A DNA stretch of 64,000 nucleotides from Protaetiibacter larvae (GTDB lineage: Bacteria; Actinomycetota; Actinomycetes; Actinomycetales; Microbacteriaceae): assembly GCF_008365275.1 (NCBI RefSeq), contig NZ_CP043504.1, positions 248,001-312,000 on the forward strand, given 5' to 3'. The notes beneath the pieces are model-generated. The model was not told the origin of the DNA and did no database searches. It worked only from the letters and a program-made list of their open reading frames with translations. Shown here piece by piece: positions 47,180 to 55,143 of this stretch (positions within the stretch are counted from its first letter, which is position 1; every line of letters starts with the position of its first letter). The translations under genes were made by a program, and so were the position numbers.

Positions 47180-47785
47180 TCAAGCTTTCGTGGTGGACCG
47201 TGGGATCTCCCGCGGTGGGTTCTCACTATATAACGGGAATTCCACCTTTGTCATTCCCCTAGATGTTGTGGTTCGGCGTGTCGCATCCGCATCGTCAGAA
47301 TGCCACGGACCACCGACACCGACGACCCCGGTGTCGTAGCCGCGCATCACCAGCTCGACCCGATCCCGGGCACCGAGCTTCATGAGGATGCGACCCACGT
47401 GGGTCTTGATCGTCGACTCCGCGAGGTACAGCCGCGCCGACAGCTCGGGGTTGCTGCAGCCGTGCGCGATGAGCCGGAAGATCTCGAACTCGCGGTCGGT
47501 GAGCTCCTCGAGGCGGGGATCGCGCTCCGCCCCGGCGCGCGCCCCGTGGGGTGCCTCATCCGCTGCCGGACGCGCGCGGTCGCCGAGCAGTTCGAGAAGC
47601 CGGGGCGTCGCGACGACCAGCTCGGGCTCGCGCTCCCTCGCCAACGCCAGCGCCGCGGCGGGGTCGGAGGCCTCGCCCACGACGTCGAACTCCCCTTCGC
47701 TCTCAAGGAGCGTGCGCAGGCCGAGCCGCACGAGGGGGTCGCGGTCGGCGAGCACGACCCGGATCGGCCGGGCGGTGGCGTTCAC
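47180..47785 (-). CDS. LuxR-family regulator with truncated receiver domain
   Basis: The 201-residue protein begins like a NarL receiver (IRVVLADRDPLVRLGLRTLLESEGEFDVVGEASDPAAALALA), but the strand that normally carries the phosphorylated Asp reads PELVVATPRLLELLG. The rest of the receiver is missing, and the LuxR HTH starts near residue 93 (LEELTDREFEIFRLIAHGCSNPELSARLYLAESTIKTHVGRILMKLGARDRVELV). Classical phosphorylation is therefore unlikely. A ~45-residue tail after the HTH overlaps the promoter of the peptide gene. GTG start, nine bases after the azoreductase stop. Confidence 0.85.
   Translation of the reverse strand: MNATARPIRVVLADRDPLVRLGLRTLLESEGEFDVVGEASDPAAALALAREREPELVVATPRLLELLGDRARPAADEAPHGARAGAERDPRLEELTDREFEIFRLIAHGCSNPELSARLYLAESTIKTHVGRILMKLGARDRVELVMRGYDTGVVGVGGPWHSDDADATRRTTTSRGMTKVEFPLYSENPPREIPRSTTKA
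47225..47254 (-). promoter_or_regulatory. Promoter of the CxxC peptide gene
   Basis: On the minus strand, ATGACA (47249-47254) and TATAGT (47225-47230) are 18 bases apart, or TATATA (47227-47232) is 16 apart. This lies in an unusually AT-rich stretch and would give a leader of about 50 bases. It lies within the 3' end of the LuxR gene. Confidence 0.6.
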
Positions 47786-47794
47786 GACAAGCCC

Positions 47795-48445
47795 CTACGA
47801 GGCCCGGGCGATGCGGCGCAGCAGCTCCTGGGCGGCGGCCACCGCGTCCGCCTGGGCTGCCCGACGACCGGCATCGGCATCCGCGGTCGCCAGGTTGGGG
47901 CGGAACGCCACGGCGCGGATGTCGTCGATGCCCGTCCAGCGCAGCCAGTCCTCGAGGTAGGGCTGCTGGAAGTCGCTGCCGAACGCCGGCCCGCGATCCT
48001 CCCCGTAGACGGCGCCCGTGTAGATCGCGCTGGCGCTGCGGCCGCGCAGCAGGCCGGAGTAGCCGTCGACGGGGTGGAAGCCGAACACCATGCCGGGTTG
48101 GCTGACCACGTCGATGAACTGCTTGAGGATGTACGGCACCGAGGCGTTCCACATCGGCACGCTGAACAGGTAGTGGTCGGCGGCGGCGAAGCGCTCGAAG
48201 GCGAGCCGCGCGCGGTGCCACGCCACCTCCTGCGGGCCGACGGGGTCCTCCCCCGCGAAGATGCGCATCTTGGCGCCCGCGCCGTCGGGGCCGAAGGACG
48301 GCAGGCTGCCGTCCCAGAGGTCCCATTCGTCGATGACGACGTCGGGGCGGGCGGCGCGGACGGTGTCGAGGTAGCGCCGGGCGAGGGCGAGGGATTCGGA
48401 TGCTTCGCCGCGCGGGGAGGCGGAGAGGTGGAGAAGACGGGTCAT
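47795..48445 (-). CDS. azoR: FMN-dependent NAD(P)H oxidoreductase (azoreductase type)
   Basis: The 216-residue flavodoxin-fold protein has the FMN phosphate loop LHLSASPRGEASESLALARRYLD and the family segment FSVPMWNASVPYILKQFIDVVSQPGMVFGF. AzoR enzymes reduce quinones and azo compounds with two electrons. The ATG at 48445 is used; codons further upstream are antisense to the MarR gene. It is divergent from marR and probably controlled by it. Confidence 0.92.
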   Translation of the reverse strand: MTRLLHLSASPRGEASESLALARRYLDTVRAARPDVVIDEWDLWDGSLPSFGPDGAGAKMRIFAGEDPVGPQEVAWHRARLAFERFAAADHYLFSVPMWNASVPYILKQFIDVVSQPGMVFGFHPVDGYSGLLRGRSASAIYTGAVYGEDRGPAFGSDFQQPYLEDWLRWTGIDDIRAVAFRPNLATADADAGRRAAQADAVAAAQELLRRIARAS

Positions 48446-48467
48446 GGCGAACCTTTCGTGATTTATG

Positions 48468-48505
48468 TGCGTGCGCACGCTATCACATATGTGCGTATGC
48501 ACGCA
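48468..48505. promoter_or_regulatory. Paired MarR operators between azoR and marR
   Basis: TGCGTGCGCACGCT (48468-48481) and TGCGTATGCACGCA (48492-48505) are near-perfect palindromes 24 bases apart (centre to centre) in the divergent promoter region. Confidence 0.68.
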
Positions 48506-48523
48506 ATCCACTAGGCTCGTGGT

Positions 48524-48970
48524 GTGCACAGCGACGCGGAACGCATCTGGGACTCCCTCCTGCGATTCGAGGCGCTCGTGCTGCCGCGCCTCGACCGCAC
48601 GGTGCAGCGCGCCACCGGCCTGCCGCTCACCTGGTACGACGTCCTGCTCGAGCTCTGGCTCGCCGACGGCCGCCTCACGATGGGCGAGCTCGGCGAGCGG
48701 GTCGTGCTGAGCCGCACCCGGGTGAGCCGACTCGTCGACGAGCTGAGCCGGGCCGGCCTCGTGGTCCGGGAGGCGAACCCGGATGACGGTCGCTCCTCCT
48801 TCGCCGCCCTCACCCCCGAAGGCCTCCGCAGGTTCCAGGCCGCCCGGAAGGTGTACCTGCCGGCCATCGACGACGAGGTCGGGCGACTGCCCGATGCCGA
48901 ACTCGCGGTGGTCGCCGAGGGTCTCGAGCGGCTGCTCGCGGCCGCCCGCGCGGCCGACGACGAGCGGTAG
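48524..48970 (+). CDS. MarR-family regulator
   Basis: The 148-residue winged-helix protein has WYDVLLELWLADGRLTMGELGERVVLSRTRVSRLVDELSRAGLVVREANPDDGRSSFAALTPEGLRRF, the MarR core with the conserved DxRSS wing. It probably represses azoR and itself in response to electrophiles or quinones. GTG start six bases after TAGGCT, compatible with a leaderless message. Confidence 0.92.
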   Translation: MHSDAERIWDSLLRFEALVLPRLDRTVQRATGLPLTWYDVLLELWLADGRLTMGELGERVVLSRTRVSRLVDELSRAGLVVREANPDDGRSSFAALTPEGLRRFQAARKVYLPAIDDEVGRLPDAELAVVAEGLERLLAAARAADDER

Positions 48971-49104
48971 CCCACGGGGCGGTACCGCGGTACCACGCGG
49001 CCCTCCGATCGGATACCGCGGTCGGATGCCGGGCGTGCGCCGCCTTCCTAGCGTCGTGTCGTGAGCCCCCCGGGGGCTCTGCACAGACGAAGGAGCACCC
49101 CACC

Positions 49105-49836
<732 letters not shown>

Positions 49837-49862
49837 CCCGCGCTCCTTCGAAAGGACCCGCC

Positions 49863-50678
49863 ATGTCCATCCTCACCGCCCCGCTCGGGGTGACCGCACC
49901 CCGCATGCTCCGCGCGGAATGGATCACCTTCCGCAGCACGCGCTCGACGGTCTGGACCGCCGTGCTCGCGGTCGCCCTGTCGGCAGGATTCGCCGCGGTC
50001 GTCGCGGCGGCCGTCGTCGCAGGCGACGCGGACGAGGGGGTGAGCTCCGCCGAGATCATCGCGCGCTCCTTCGGCGATCGCCCCGCACTCGCGATGATCG
50101 GCTACGGCGTGCTGTTCACGCAGGCTTTCGCGGCGACGCTCGGCGTGCTCATCGTGTCGAGCGACCGCTCGACGGGCGCGATCGCCGCCACGGCGGCCGC
50201 CGTGCAGCGGCGGGGGCGGATCGTGCTCGCCAAGCTCACGCTCAGCGCGCTCCTCGGTCTGGCGATCGGCGCCGCCTCGACGGCGGCGACCCTCGGCATC
50301 ACCGCGCCGGTCTTCGCGGAATTCGGGCATCCCCTCGCCGTGGACGGCGTGCTCCTGCAAACCGCGCTCGGCGCGGCCACCGGCATCGCCGCGATCGCGG
50401 TGGTCGCCAGCGGCATCGCCTTCCTCGTGCGCAGCACCGCTGCGGCAGCCGGCATCGCGCTCGGACTCGTCCTGCTCGCGCCCGGGCTGCTTCCGCTCGT
50501 GCCGATGGTCGGTCCTGCGCTCGGGGCCGTGCTGCCGACGAGCTTCACCCTTGTGCTCGCCACCCCGTGGGACGCCCTCGGGGTGGAGCAGATCTCCACC
50601 GGCGTCCTGGGCACGGCCGCATGGGTGCTCACGGCATCCCTCGCCGCTGCCTGGTCGTTCCGGCGCCGCGACGTCTGA
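49863..50678 (+). CDS. ABC-2 type transporter permease
   Basis: The 271-residue membrane protein has six predicted helices (TVWTAVLAVALSAGFAAVVAAAVVAG, MIGYGVLFTQAFAATLGVLIVSS, LTLSALLGLAIGAASTAATLGI, and three more) and the ABC-2 layout. It partners the ATPase upstream. The ATG at 49863 has GAAAGGA upstream. Confidence 0.9.
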   Translation: MSILTAPLGVTAPRMLRAEWITFRSTRSTVWTAVLAVALSAGFAAVVAAAVVAGDADEGVSSAEIIARSFGDRPALAMIGYGVLFTQAFAATLGVLIVSSDRSTGAIAATAAAVQRRGRIVLAKLTLSALLGLAIGAASTAATLGITAPVFAEFGHPLAVDGVLLQTALGAATGIAAIAVVASGIAFLVRSTAAAAGIALGLVLLAPGLLPLVPMVGPALGAVLPTSFTLVLATPWDALGVEQISTGVLGTAAWVLTASLAAAWSFRRRDV

Positions 50679-50692
50679 GCGGAGCGCGCTGT

Positions 50693-51214
50693 TCACCCCC
50701 GCGTGGTGATTCCGGCGATCGTCGCCTCGGCATCGTGGGTGAGCAGGTACATCACCCGCTGCGAATGCGGGACCGCCGCGAACCCGAAACGGGCGTAGAA
50801 GGATGCGGCGGCCTCGCTCAGGGCGTGGACGAGGAAGGCGCGCGAGCCGACGAGATGCGATGCCTCGATCCCCTTGAGAACCGCGTCCTGCAACAGCGAT
50901 GCCCCCACCCCCTGTCCGGTGAAGCGTTCGTCGACGGCGAGTCGGCCGATGAGGATCACCGGGATCGGGTCGGGCGCGTTCCGTCCGAGGGGGCTCCCGG
51001 CATCGACTCGCGAGATCGACGAAGAGCTGAGGCAGTAGTAGCCGGCGATCCGCCCGCTTTCGCGCTCGATCGACACGAAGGTCCGCGAGGTTCCGGCCGC
51101 CTCGTTCTTGATCGCGCGAAGCGTCAACCAGTCGTCCAGACTCGGGACGCCGCTGTGGAAGGCGGAGACCTCATCGTCGAGCGCGAGTGATCGCGGCCGG
51201 GCGAACGAGGTCAA
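50693..51214 (-). CDS. GNAT-family toxin (TacT-like) of a toxin-antitoxin pair
   Basis: The 173-residue GNAT protein contains FHSGVPSLDDWLTLRAIKNEAAGTSRTFV, RIAGYYCLSSSSISR, RLAVDERFTGQGVGASLLQDAV (acetyl-CoA loop) and SRAFLVHALSEAAASFYARFGF. This matches TacT/AtaT-type toxins, which acetylate aminoacyl-tRNAs and block translation. A TTG start at 51214 overlaps the antitoxin stop by four bases (TTGA). Assignment to the toxin class rests on the DUF1778 partner. Confidence 0.85.
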   Translation of the reverse strand: MTSFARPRSLALDDEVSAFHSGVPSLDDWLTLRAIKNEAAGTSRTFVSIERESGRIAGYYCLSSSSISRVDAGSPLGRNAPDPIPVILIGRLAVDERFTGQGVGASLLQDAVLKGIEASHLVGSRAFLVHALSEAAASFYARFGFAAVPHSQRVMYLLTHDAEATIAGITTRG

Positions 51215-51486
51215 TCCGTGAACACCGAGGGCCGACGCAGAAGCTCGGCCAATCGGGCGACCGGTGCCGCCGGACGGTCGAGGACGGCGTTGAACGCCTC
51301 CCAGGCTTCCGCGGACATGTGCAGCTCGCGTTCCTGCCTGATGACCTCGGTCGCCTCCTCCACCAGCCGCGGTACCGAGAACTCGGTCACCGACTGACCC
51401 GAGATCGTCGCCGCCTGTTCGATGGTCCGCTTCTGTTGGGCGGTCAGCCGCAGCTCGAGGCGATCGTTCTTGAGTGCGGAGGCCAT
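51211..51486 (-). CDS. DUF1778-family antitoxin (TacA-like)
   Basis: The 91-residue protein starts with a ribbon-helix-helix (KNDRLELRLTAQQKRTIEQAATISGQSVTEFSVPRLVEEA), followed by the toxin-binding tail (MSAEAWEAFNAVLDRPAAPVARLAELLRRPSVF). It neutralises the GNAT toxin and represses the operon. The ATG at 51486 is just downstream of a perfect palindrome. Confidence 0.88.
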   Translation of the reverse strand: MASALKNDRLELRLTAQQKRTIEQAATISGQSVTEFSVPRLVEEATEVIRQERELHMSAEAWEAFNAVLDRPAAPVARLAELLRRPSVFTD

Positions 51487-51494
51487 TGTGCGAT

Positions 51495-51515
51495 TGTACG
51501 GCGAATCGCCGTACA
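51495..51515. promoter_or_regulatory. Operator of the DUF1778-GNAT operon
   Basis: A perfect palindrome with ten-base arms (TGTACGGCGA and its complement) around a single A, nine bases upstream of the antitoxin start; a fitting site for the RHH antitoxin. Confidence 0.75.
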
Positions 51516-51535
51516 GCGCGAGGCCGTCGAAACAA

Positions 51536-51560
51536 CAAAGCCCCGCCGGAGCGGGGCCTT
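51536..51560 (-). terminator. tRNA-operon terminator separated from its tRNAs by an IS
   Basis: GCCCCGC (51540-51546) and GCGGGGC (51551-51557) with a CGGA loop. In minus-strand orientation the stem is followed by a T-rich TTTGTTGTTT. It probably ended the tRNA-Thr/tRNA-Met transcript before the insertion sequence arrived. Confidence 0.7.
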
Positions 51561-51561
51561 C

Positions 51562-51576
51562 CTGGAGAAGTAGCTG
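51562..51576. repeat. Target-site duplication of IS copy 1, left
   Basis: CTGGAGAAGTAGCTG, identical to 52944-52958. Confidence 0.85.
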
Positions 51577-52943
51577 TGTCTGCTTTCGGTTGATGGGTGA
51601 CACACCTACTCCGGGTGATGGGTGCCACTCGTCTTCACTGTAGATCGGCCTCCGGGGATGGAGGCACGCTTCTTGCGGACGTCGCCGGAACCTTGCCGTA
51701 GCTGGGTGCGCAGCAGCTGGTCGCCGTCATAGACCTGGATCACCTCGTCGGTGACCCACACGTCGAGGTCCCGTCCCGCGGCGGCCTTGCCGAGGACGAT
51801 CTGCTGCCAGTTCACCGTGATCACCCCGACCGCGTTCGCGCGCCTCGCGACCCAGTCCCCGTCGCCCCGCGCAGCCATCGGTCGGGCCGTGTCCGATGTG
51901 GGCCGGATCGGCACCGCGGGCGCCGTCGAGGCGGCAAGGAACCGCTCGGCGGGCGGGACCATGCCGATTGCCTGATGCGGCCTGCGGGTGTTGTAGTCGA
52001 CGACCCAGGCGTCGAGCTCGGCCTGCGCGGCCGCCAACGACGCGAACACCCGGTCGGTGCGGAACTCGGTGCGCAGCGCCCGATGGAACCGCTCGACCTT
52101 GCCCGTGGTCGTCGGCGATCTCGGCTGGGTCAGCAGATGCTCCACACCCTGCTCACGCAGGATCCGGTCGAACAGCATCTCCACGGGCGGCTGGTTGAAC
52201 CGACCCGTGAACACCTTCCCGTTATCGGTGAGCACCTGGCCCGGCAGCCCATACCGCTCCAGCGCGAGCCGGAGGCCCTCGGCGACACTGCTCGCGCTCT
52301 CCCGCAGCATCAGGAACGCGCTCACACAGAACCGGGAGTGGTCATCGATCCCGGTCAGCGCCTTCGCCTTCCGCCCGTCGTCGAGCAGGAACCCGCCGAC
52401 GACGTCCATCTGCCACAACTCCATCGCCCGACCCCGCTCCCACCGCTTCCACTTCCGATCCCGCGGTCGCCTTGCCGCCGGATCGATCAGCCCGAAGCGC
52501 AGCAGCGCCCGATACGCCCCCGACTCCGACGGCACCGGCTCGAGCCCGGACCGCTCCAGCTCATAGACCAGCCGCCGCGGCCCCCATGACGGATGCCTGC
52601 GCCGCAGGTCGACGAGCGCGACCTCGACGACCGCGGGCATCTGCAACGGCGAGGAGCGCGGCCGATGCGACCGATCGGCGAGACCCTCGAGGCCGTCCGC
52701 CTCATACCGGGCCAACCACTGATGGACCGTCTTCCGCGACACCCCGAACCGGGCCGCGACCTCCGTCACCGTCGCCCCGTCCTTGATAACGGCAAGCACG
52801 GCCTGATACCGCTGCTCTGACACGCTCAACTCCCGCATACTCGGGAGTGTCACCCATCAACCGAAACCGGCGTTACCCATCAACCGGAAGCGTGTTACCC
52901 ATCACCCGGATGCCGAATGACACCAATCAGGCGAAGTAACACA
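51577..52943 (-). mobile_element. IS481-family insertion sequence, copy 1
   Basis: A 1367-bp element bounded by imperfect inverted ends (TGTCTGCTTTCGGTTGATGG at the left; the right end read inward starts TGTGTTACTTCGCCTGATTGG, about 17 of 26 matching) and a 15-bp direct repeat. Extra internal copies of GGTTGATGGGT near both ends suggest multiple transposase-binding sites. It carries one transposase gene and appears intact. Confidence 0.88.
51606..52838 (-). CDS. IS481-family transposase (copy 1)
   Basis: The ~410-residue DDE transposase has an N-terminal HTH (DGATVTEVAARFGVSRKTVHQWLARYEADGLEGLADRSHRPRSSP), an integrase core with Asp in ELWQMDVVGGF, Asp in QVLTDNGKVF and Glu in TGKVERFHRALRTEF, and a C-terminal beta-rich domain. 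The catalytic triad is complete, so it may be active. ATG at 52838; a GTG at 52853 is an alternative. Confidence 0.93.
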   Translation of the reverse strand: MRELSVSEQRYQAVLAVIKDGATVTEVAARFGVSRKTVHQWLARYEADGLEGLADRSHRPRSSPLQMPAVVEVALVDLRRRHPSWGPRRLVYELERSGLEPVPSESGAYRALLRFGLIDPAARRPRDRKWKRWERGRAMELWQMDVVGGFLLDDGRKAKALTGIDDHSRFCVSAFLMLRESASSVAEGLRLALERYGLPGQVLTDNGKVFTGRFNQPPVEMLFDRILREQGVEHLLTQPRSPTTTGKVERFHRALRTEFRTDRVFASLAAAQAELDAWVVDYNTRRPHQAIGMVPPAERFLAASTAPAVPIRPTSDTARPMAARGDGDWVARRANAVGVITVNWQQIVLGKAAAGRDLDVWVTDEVIQVYDGDQLLRTQLRQGSGDVRKKRASIPGGRSTVKTSGTHHPE

Positions 52944-52958
52944 CTGGAGAAGTAGCTG
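52944..52958. repeat. Target-site duplication of IS copy 1, right
   Basis: CTGGAGAAGTAGCTG; its last bases (52953-52958) are the 3' end of tRNA-Met. Confidence 0.85.
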
Positions 52959-53026
52959 AGGCGGGACTCGAACCCGCGACCTCACGATTATGAGTCGTGC
53001 GCTCTCACCAACTGAGCTACTCAGCC
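52953..53026 (-). tRNA. trnM: tRNA-Met (anticodon CAT)
   Basis: A 74-nt cloverleaf: acceptor GGCTGAG paired to CTCAGCT (first pair G-U), D-arm GCTCAGTTGGTGAGAGC, anticodon loop CTCATAA, T-arm GGTTCGAGTCC, discriminator A, no encoded CCA. An elongator tRNA is more likely than an initiator. The IS481-family element ends directly at its 3' side. Confidence 0.94.
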
Positions 53027-53070
53027 ACGAGTTCGCCGGCGCAGGGGTGGAGCCCCGCTCCGACGAACAG

Positions 53071-53142
<72 letters not shown>

Positions 53143-53178
53143 GGACCGCGGATCTCGCCGCGGCACCGCGACAGCCTA

Positions 53179-55080
53179 TCATCCGGCCGAGGGTCCGAAG
53201 GACGCGGGGAGGCCCTCCCAGGAGGGCAGCTCGACCCCCGGCAGACGCCAGGCGTGGAACGCGGGACCGGGCACATGCACGAGCCCCGCGCTCCACGACA
53301 CCGCGCCCTCGAGGAGCTCGGCGTCATCCGGCAGCTCACCCGCGAGGTCGACGTCGGCGGCCGCGCGGGCGGCGAGCACGAGGACGCACTCCTCGGCCGT
53401 CTCCCGGACGAACGCGACGGCATCGTCTGTGGCGAGCAGCCACCGGATCCCGCCCCCGTTGAGAGCGGGATGCTCTCGCTTGAGGGCGATGAGCCGGCGG
53501 TACAGCCCGATCGTGTCCGCCGACCGCTCCACGCTACCCCACGGCATCGGGGTGCGAGCCTGCTCGCCGTCGGCCGCGGTCAGGCCGAACTCGTCACCCG
53601 CCCACACCACGGGGATGCCCGGGAGCGTCATCGCGAGCCCGACGGCCGCCGGCAGCACACCCGGGCGCGCCGAGGTGAGGAAACGCGGGGTGTCGTGCGT
53701 GTCGAGCGCGTTCATGGTGTGCAGGCGGATGCGCCACGGGAACGCCGCCGCGAACTCGCGGTGGGCGGCGTAGAAGTCGCGGCCCGTGTAGTCGACCGTT
53801 CGGCCGAGCGTCATGCCGAGGCCGCCGCCCGCCGGGCTGCCGGGCACCGAGAGCCAGTTCCACAGCGGCCGGGTGAAGTTGGCGTAGGTCATGGCGCCGT
53901 GCCAGGCGTCGCCGGTGAAGTCGATCGCGGCGTCGTTGGTCGACTCGCCGACGAGCAGGGTGTCGGGGTTCACCTCCACCATGGTGCGGCGCACCGTGCG
54001 GCGCACCTCCTCGTTGAGGTCCTCCTCGCGGTGCCGGCCCGTCATGTTGGCCACGTCGATGCGCCAGCCGTCGAGCGAGAACGGGGGCTGCAGGTACCGG
54101 GCGACCACGGAATCCGGGCCCTCGATGAAGCGCGCGCGCAGCTCGGCCGAGCCCCAGTTGAACTTCGGCAGGCTGCGGAATCCCAGCCACGACACGTAGT
54201 CGGTCTGGCCGTCGTCGAGCCACAGGTAGAAGGCGCTCTCGGCCGCCTCCGGGTTGCCGTACGCCGCCCGGAACCACTCGTGGGCGTCGCCCGAATGGTT
54301 GGTGGTGAGGTCGCCGATCACGCGGATGCCGCGGGCGTGCGCCGCCGCCACGAGCGACACGAGCGCCTCGTCGCCGCCGAGCTGCGGGTCGACGTGGTCG
54401 AAGGAGAGCGCGTCGTAGCGGTGGTTGGATCGCCCGGGGAACACCGGGGTGAGGTAGAGCAGGTTCACCCCGAGCGAGTCGAGATGGTCGAGATGCTCCT
54501 CGACGCCCGCCAGGTCGCCGCCGAAGAACTGCTCGCCGGTGCCCGGCCCCTGATGGATCACCTCGTCGCCCCAGGCCGCCGGCAGGGCCCACTCCGGCGG
54601 GGTGCGCTCGTCGGCGGCGGCCGAGCGCGCGAAACGGTCGGGGAACACCTGGTACATCACCATGGATTCGCCCCACGCGGGCGGGGCCGGATGCGTCACG
54701 AGCCGGAAGTCGTCCACGTCGCGCGTCTCGATGTGCGAGAGCCCCTTCGAGGTGAGCCACCAGGTGCCGCCTGCCGCGTCCTCCAGCAGGAAGCGGTAGC
54801 CGTGGACGGGGTTCTCGACCACGAGCTCCGCCTGCCACCACACGGCATCCGGGGTCTCGTGCACGATGCGCGCCTCGGCGTAGCGCGGCTCGCGGTCGGG
54901 GTTGGAGCGCACCCGCGCCTGGCGCAGCGCGCCGAAACGCCGCGGCACCCGCACGCGCACCCCCACCGCCTGGCCGAGTCCGGGATGCTGCGTCGAGACG
55001 TACAGCGGCGATCCGTCGTGGTGCGGCAGCCCCGCGAGGGGCGGCGCAGCGTGACCCGCGAGGGCGTCGGGAAGCGACAT
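53179..55080 (-). CDS. GH13 alpha-glucan hydrolase, neopullulanase/maltodextrin glucosidase-like
   Basis: The 633-residue cytoplasmic enzyme has an N-terminal beta domain (1-130) and the GH13 barrel: MVMYQVFPDRFA, GDLTTNHSG, catalytic Asp342 in LDGWRIDVAN, Glu379 in LLVGES, and Asp463 in LDTHDTPR. The FGGDLAGVEEHLDHLDSLGVNLLYLTPVF segment is typical of maltodextrin-degrading enzymes. No signal peptide is visible. It is divergent from a second GH13 gene, so the two probably work together on maltodextrins. Confidence 0.9.
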   Translation of the reverse strand: MSLPDALAGHAAPPLAGLPHHDGSPLYVSTQHPGLGQAVGVRVRVPRRFGALRQARVRSNPDREPRYAEARIVHETPDAVWWQAELVVENPVHGYRFLLEDAAGGTWWLTSKGLSHIETRDVDDFRLVTHPAPPAWGESMVMYQVFPDRFARSAAADERTPPEWALPAAWGDEVIHQGPGTGEQFFGGDLAGVEEHLDHLDSLGVNLLYLTPVFPGRSNHRYDALSFDHVDPQLGGDEALVSLVAAAHARGIRVIGDLTTNHSGDAHEWFRAAYGNPEAAESAFYLWLDDGQTDYVSWLGFRSLPKFNWGSAELRARFIEGPDSVVARYLQPPFSLDGWRIDVANMTGRHREEDLNEEVRRTVRRTMVEVNPDTLLVGESTNDAAIDFTGDAWHGAMTYANFTRPLWNWLSVPGSPAGGGLGMTLGRTVDYTGRDFYAAHREFAAAFPWRIRLHTMNALDTHDTPRFLTSARPGVLPAAVGLAMTLPGIPVVWAGDEFGLTAADGEQARTPMPWGSVERSADTIGLYRRLIALKREHPALNGGGIRWLLATDDAVAFVRETAEECVLVLAARAAADVDLAGELPDDAELLEGAVSWSAGLVHVPGPAFHAWRLPGVELPSWEGLPASFGPSAG

Positions 55081-55143
55081 GCGGGCACGATATCCGACCC
55101 CGGTTGCGGGGAGATTTCGGGAAGTAGCATTCGAGGAGCAGCC

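Noticed and set aside
53254-55143. N-terminal extension of the plus-strand alpha-glucosidase frame
   Set aside because: The frame is open far upstream, but this part is antisense to the other GH13 gene; homology begins only at about 55200.
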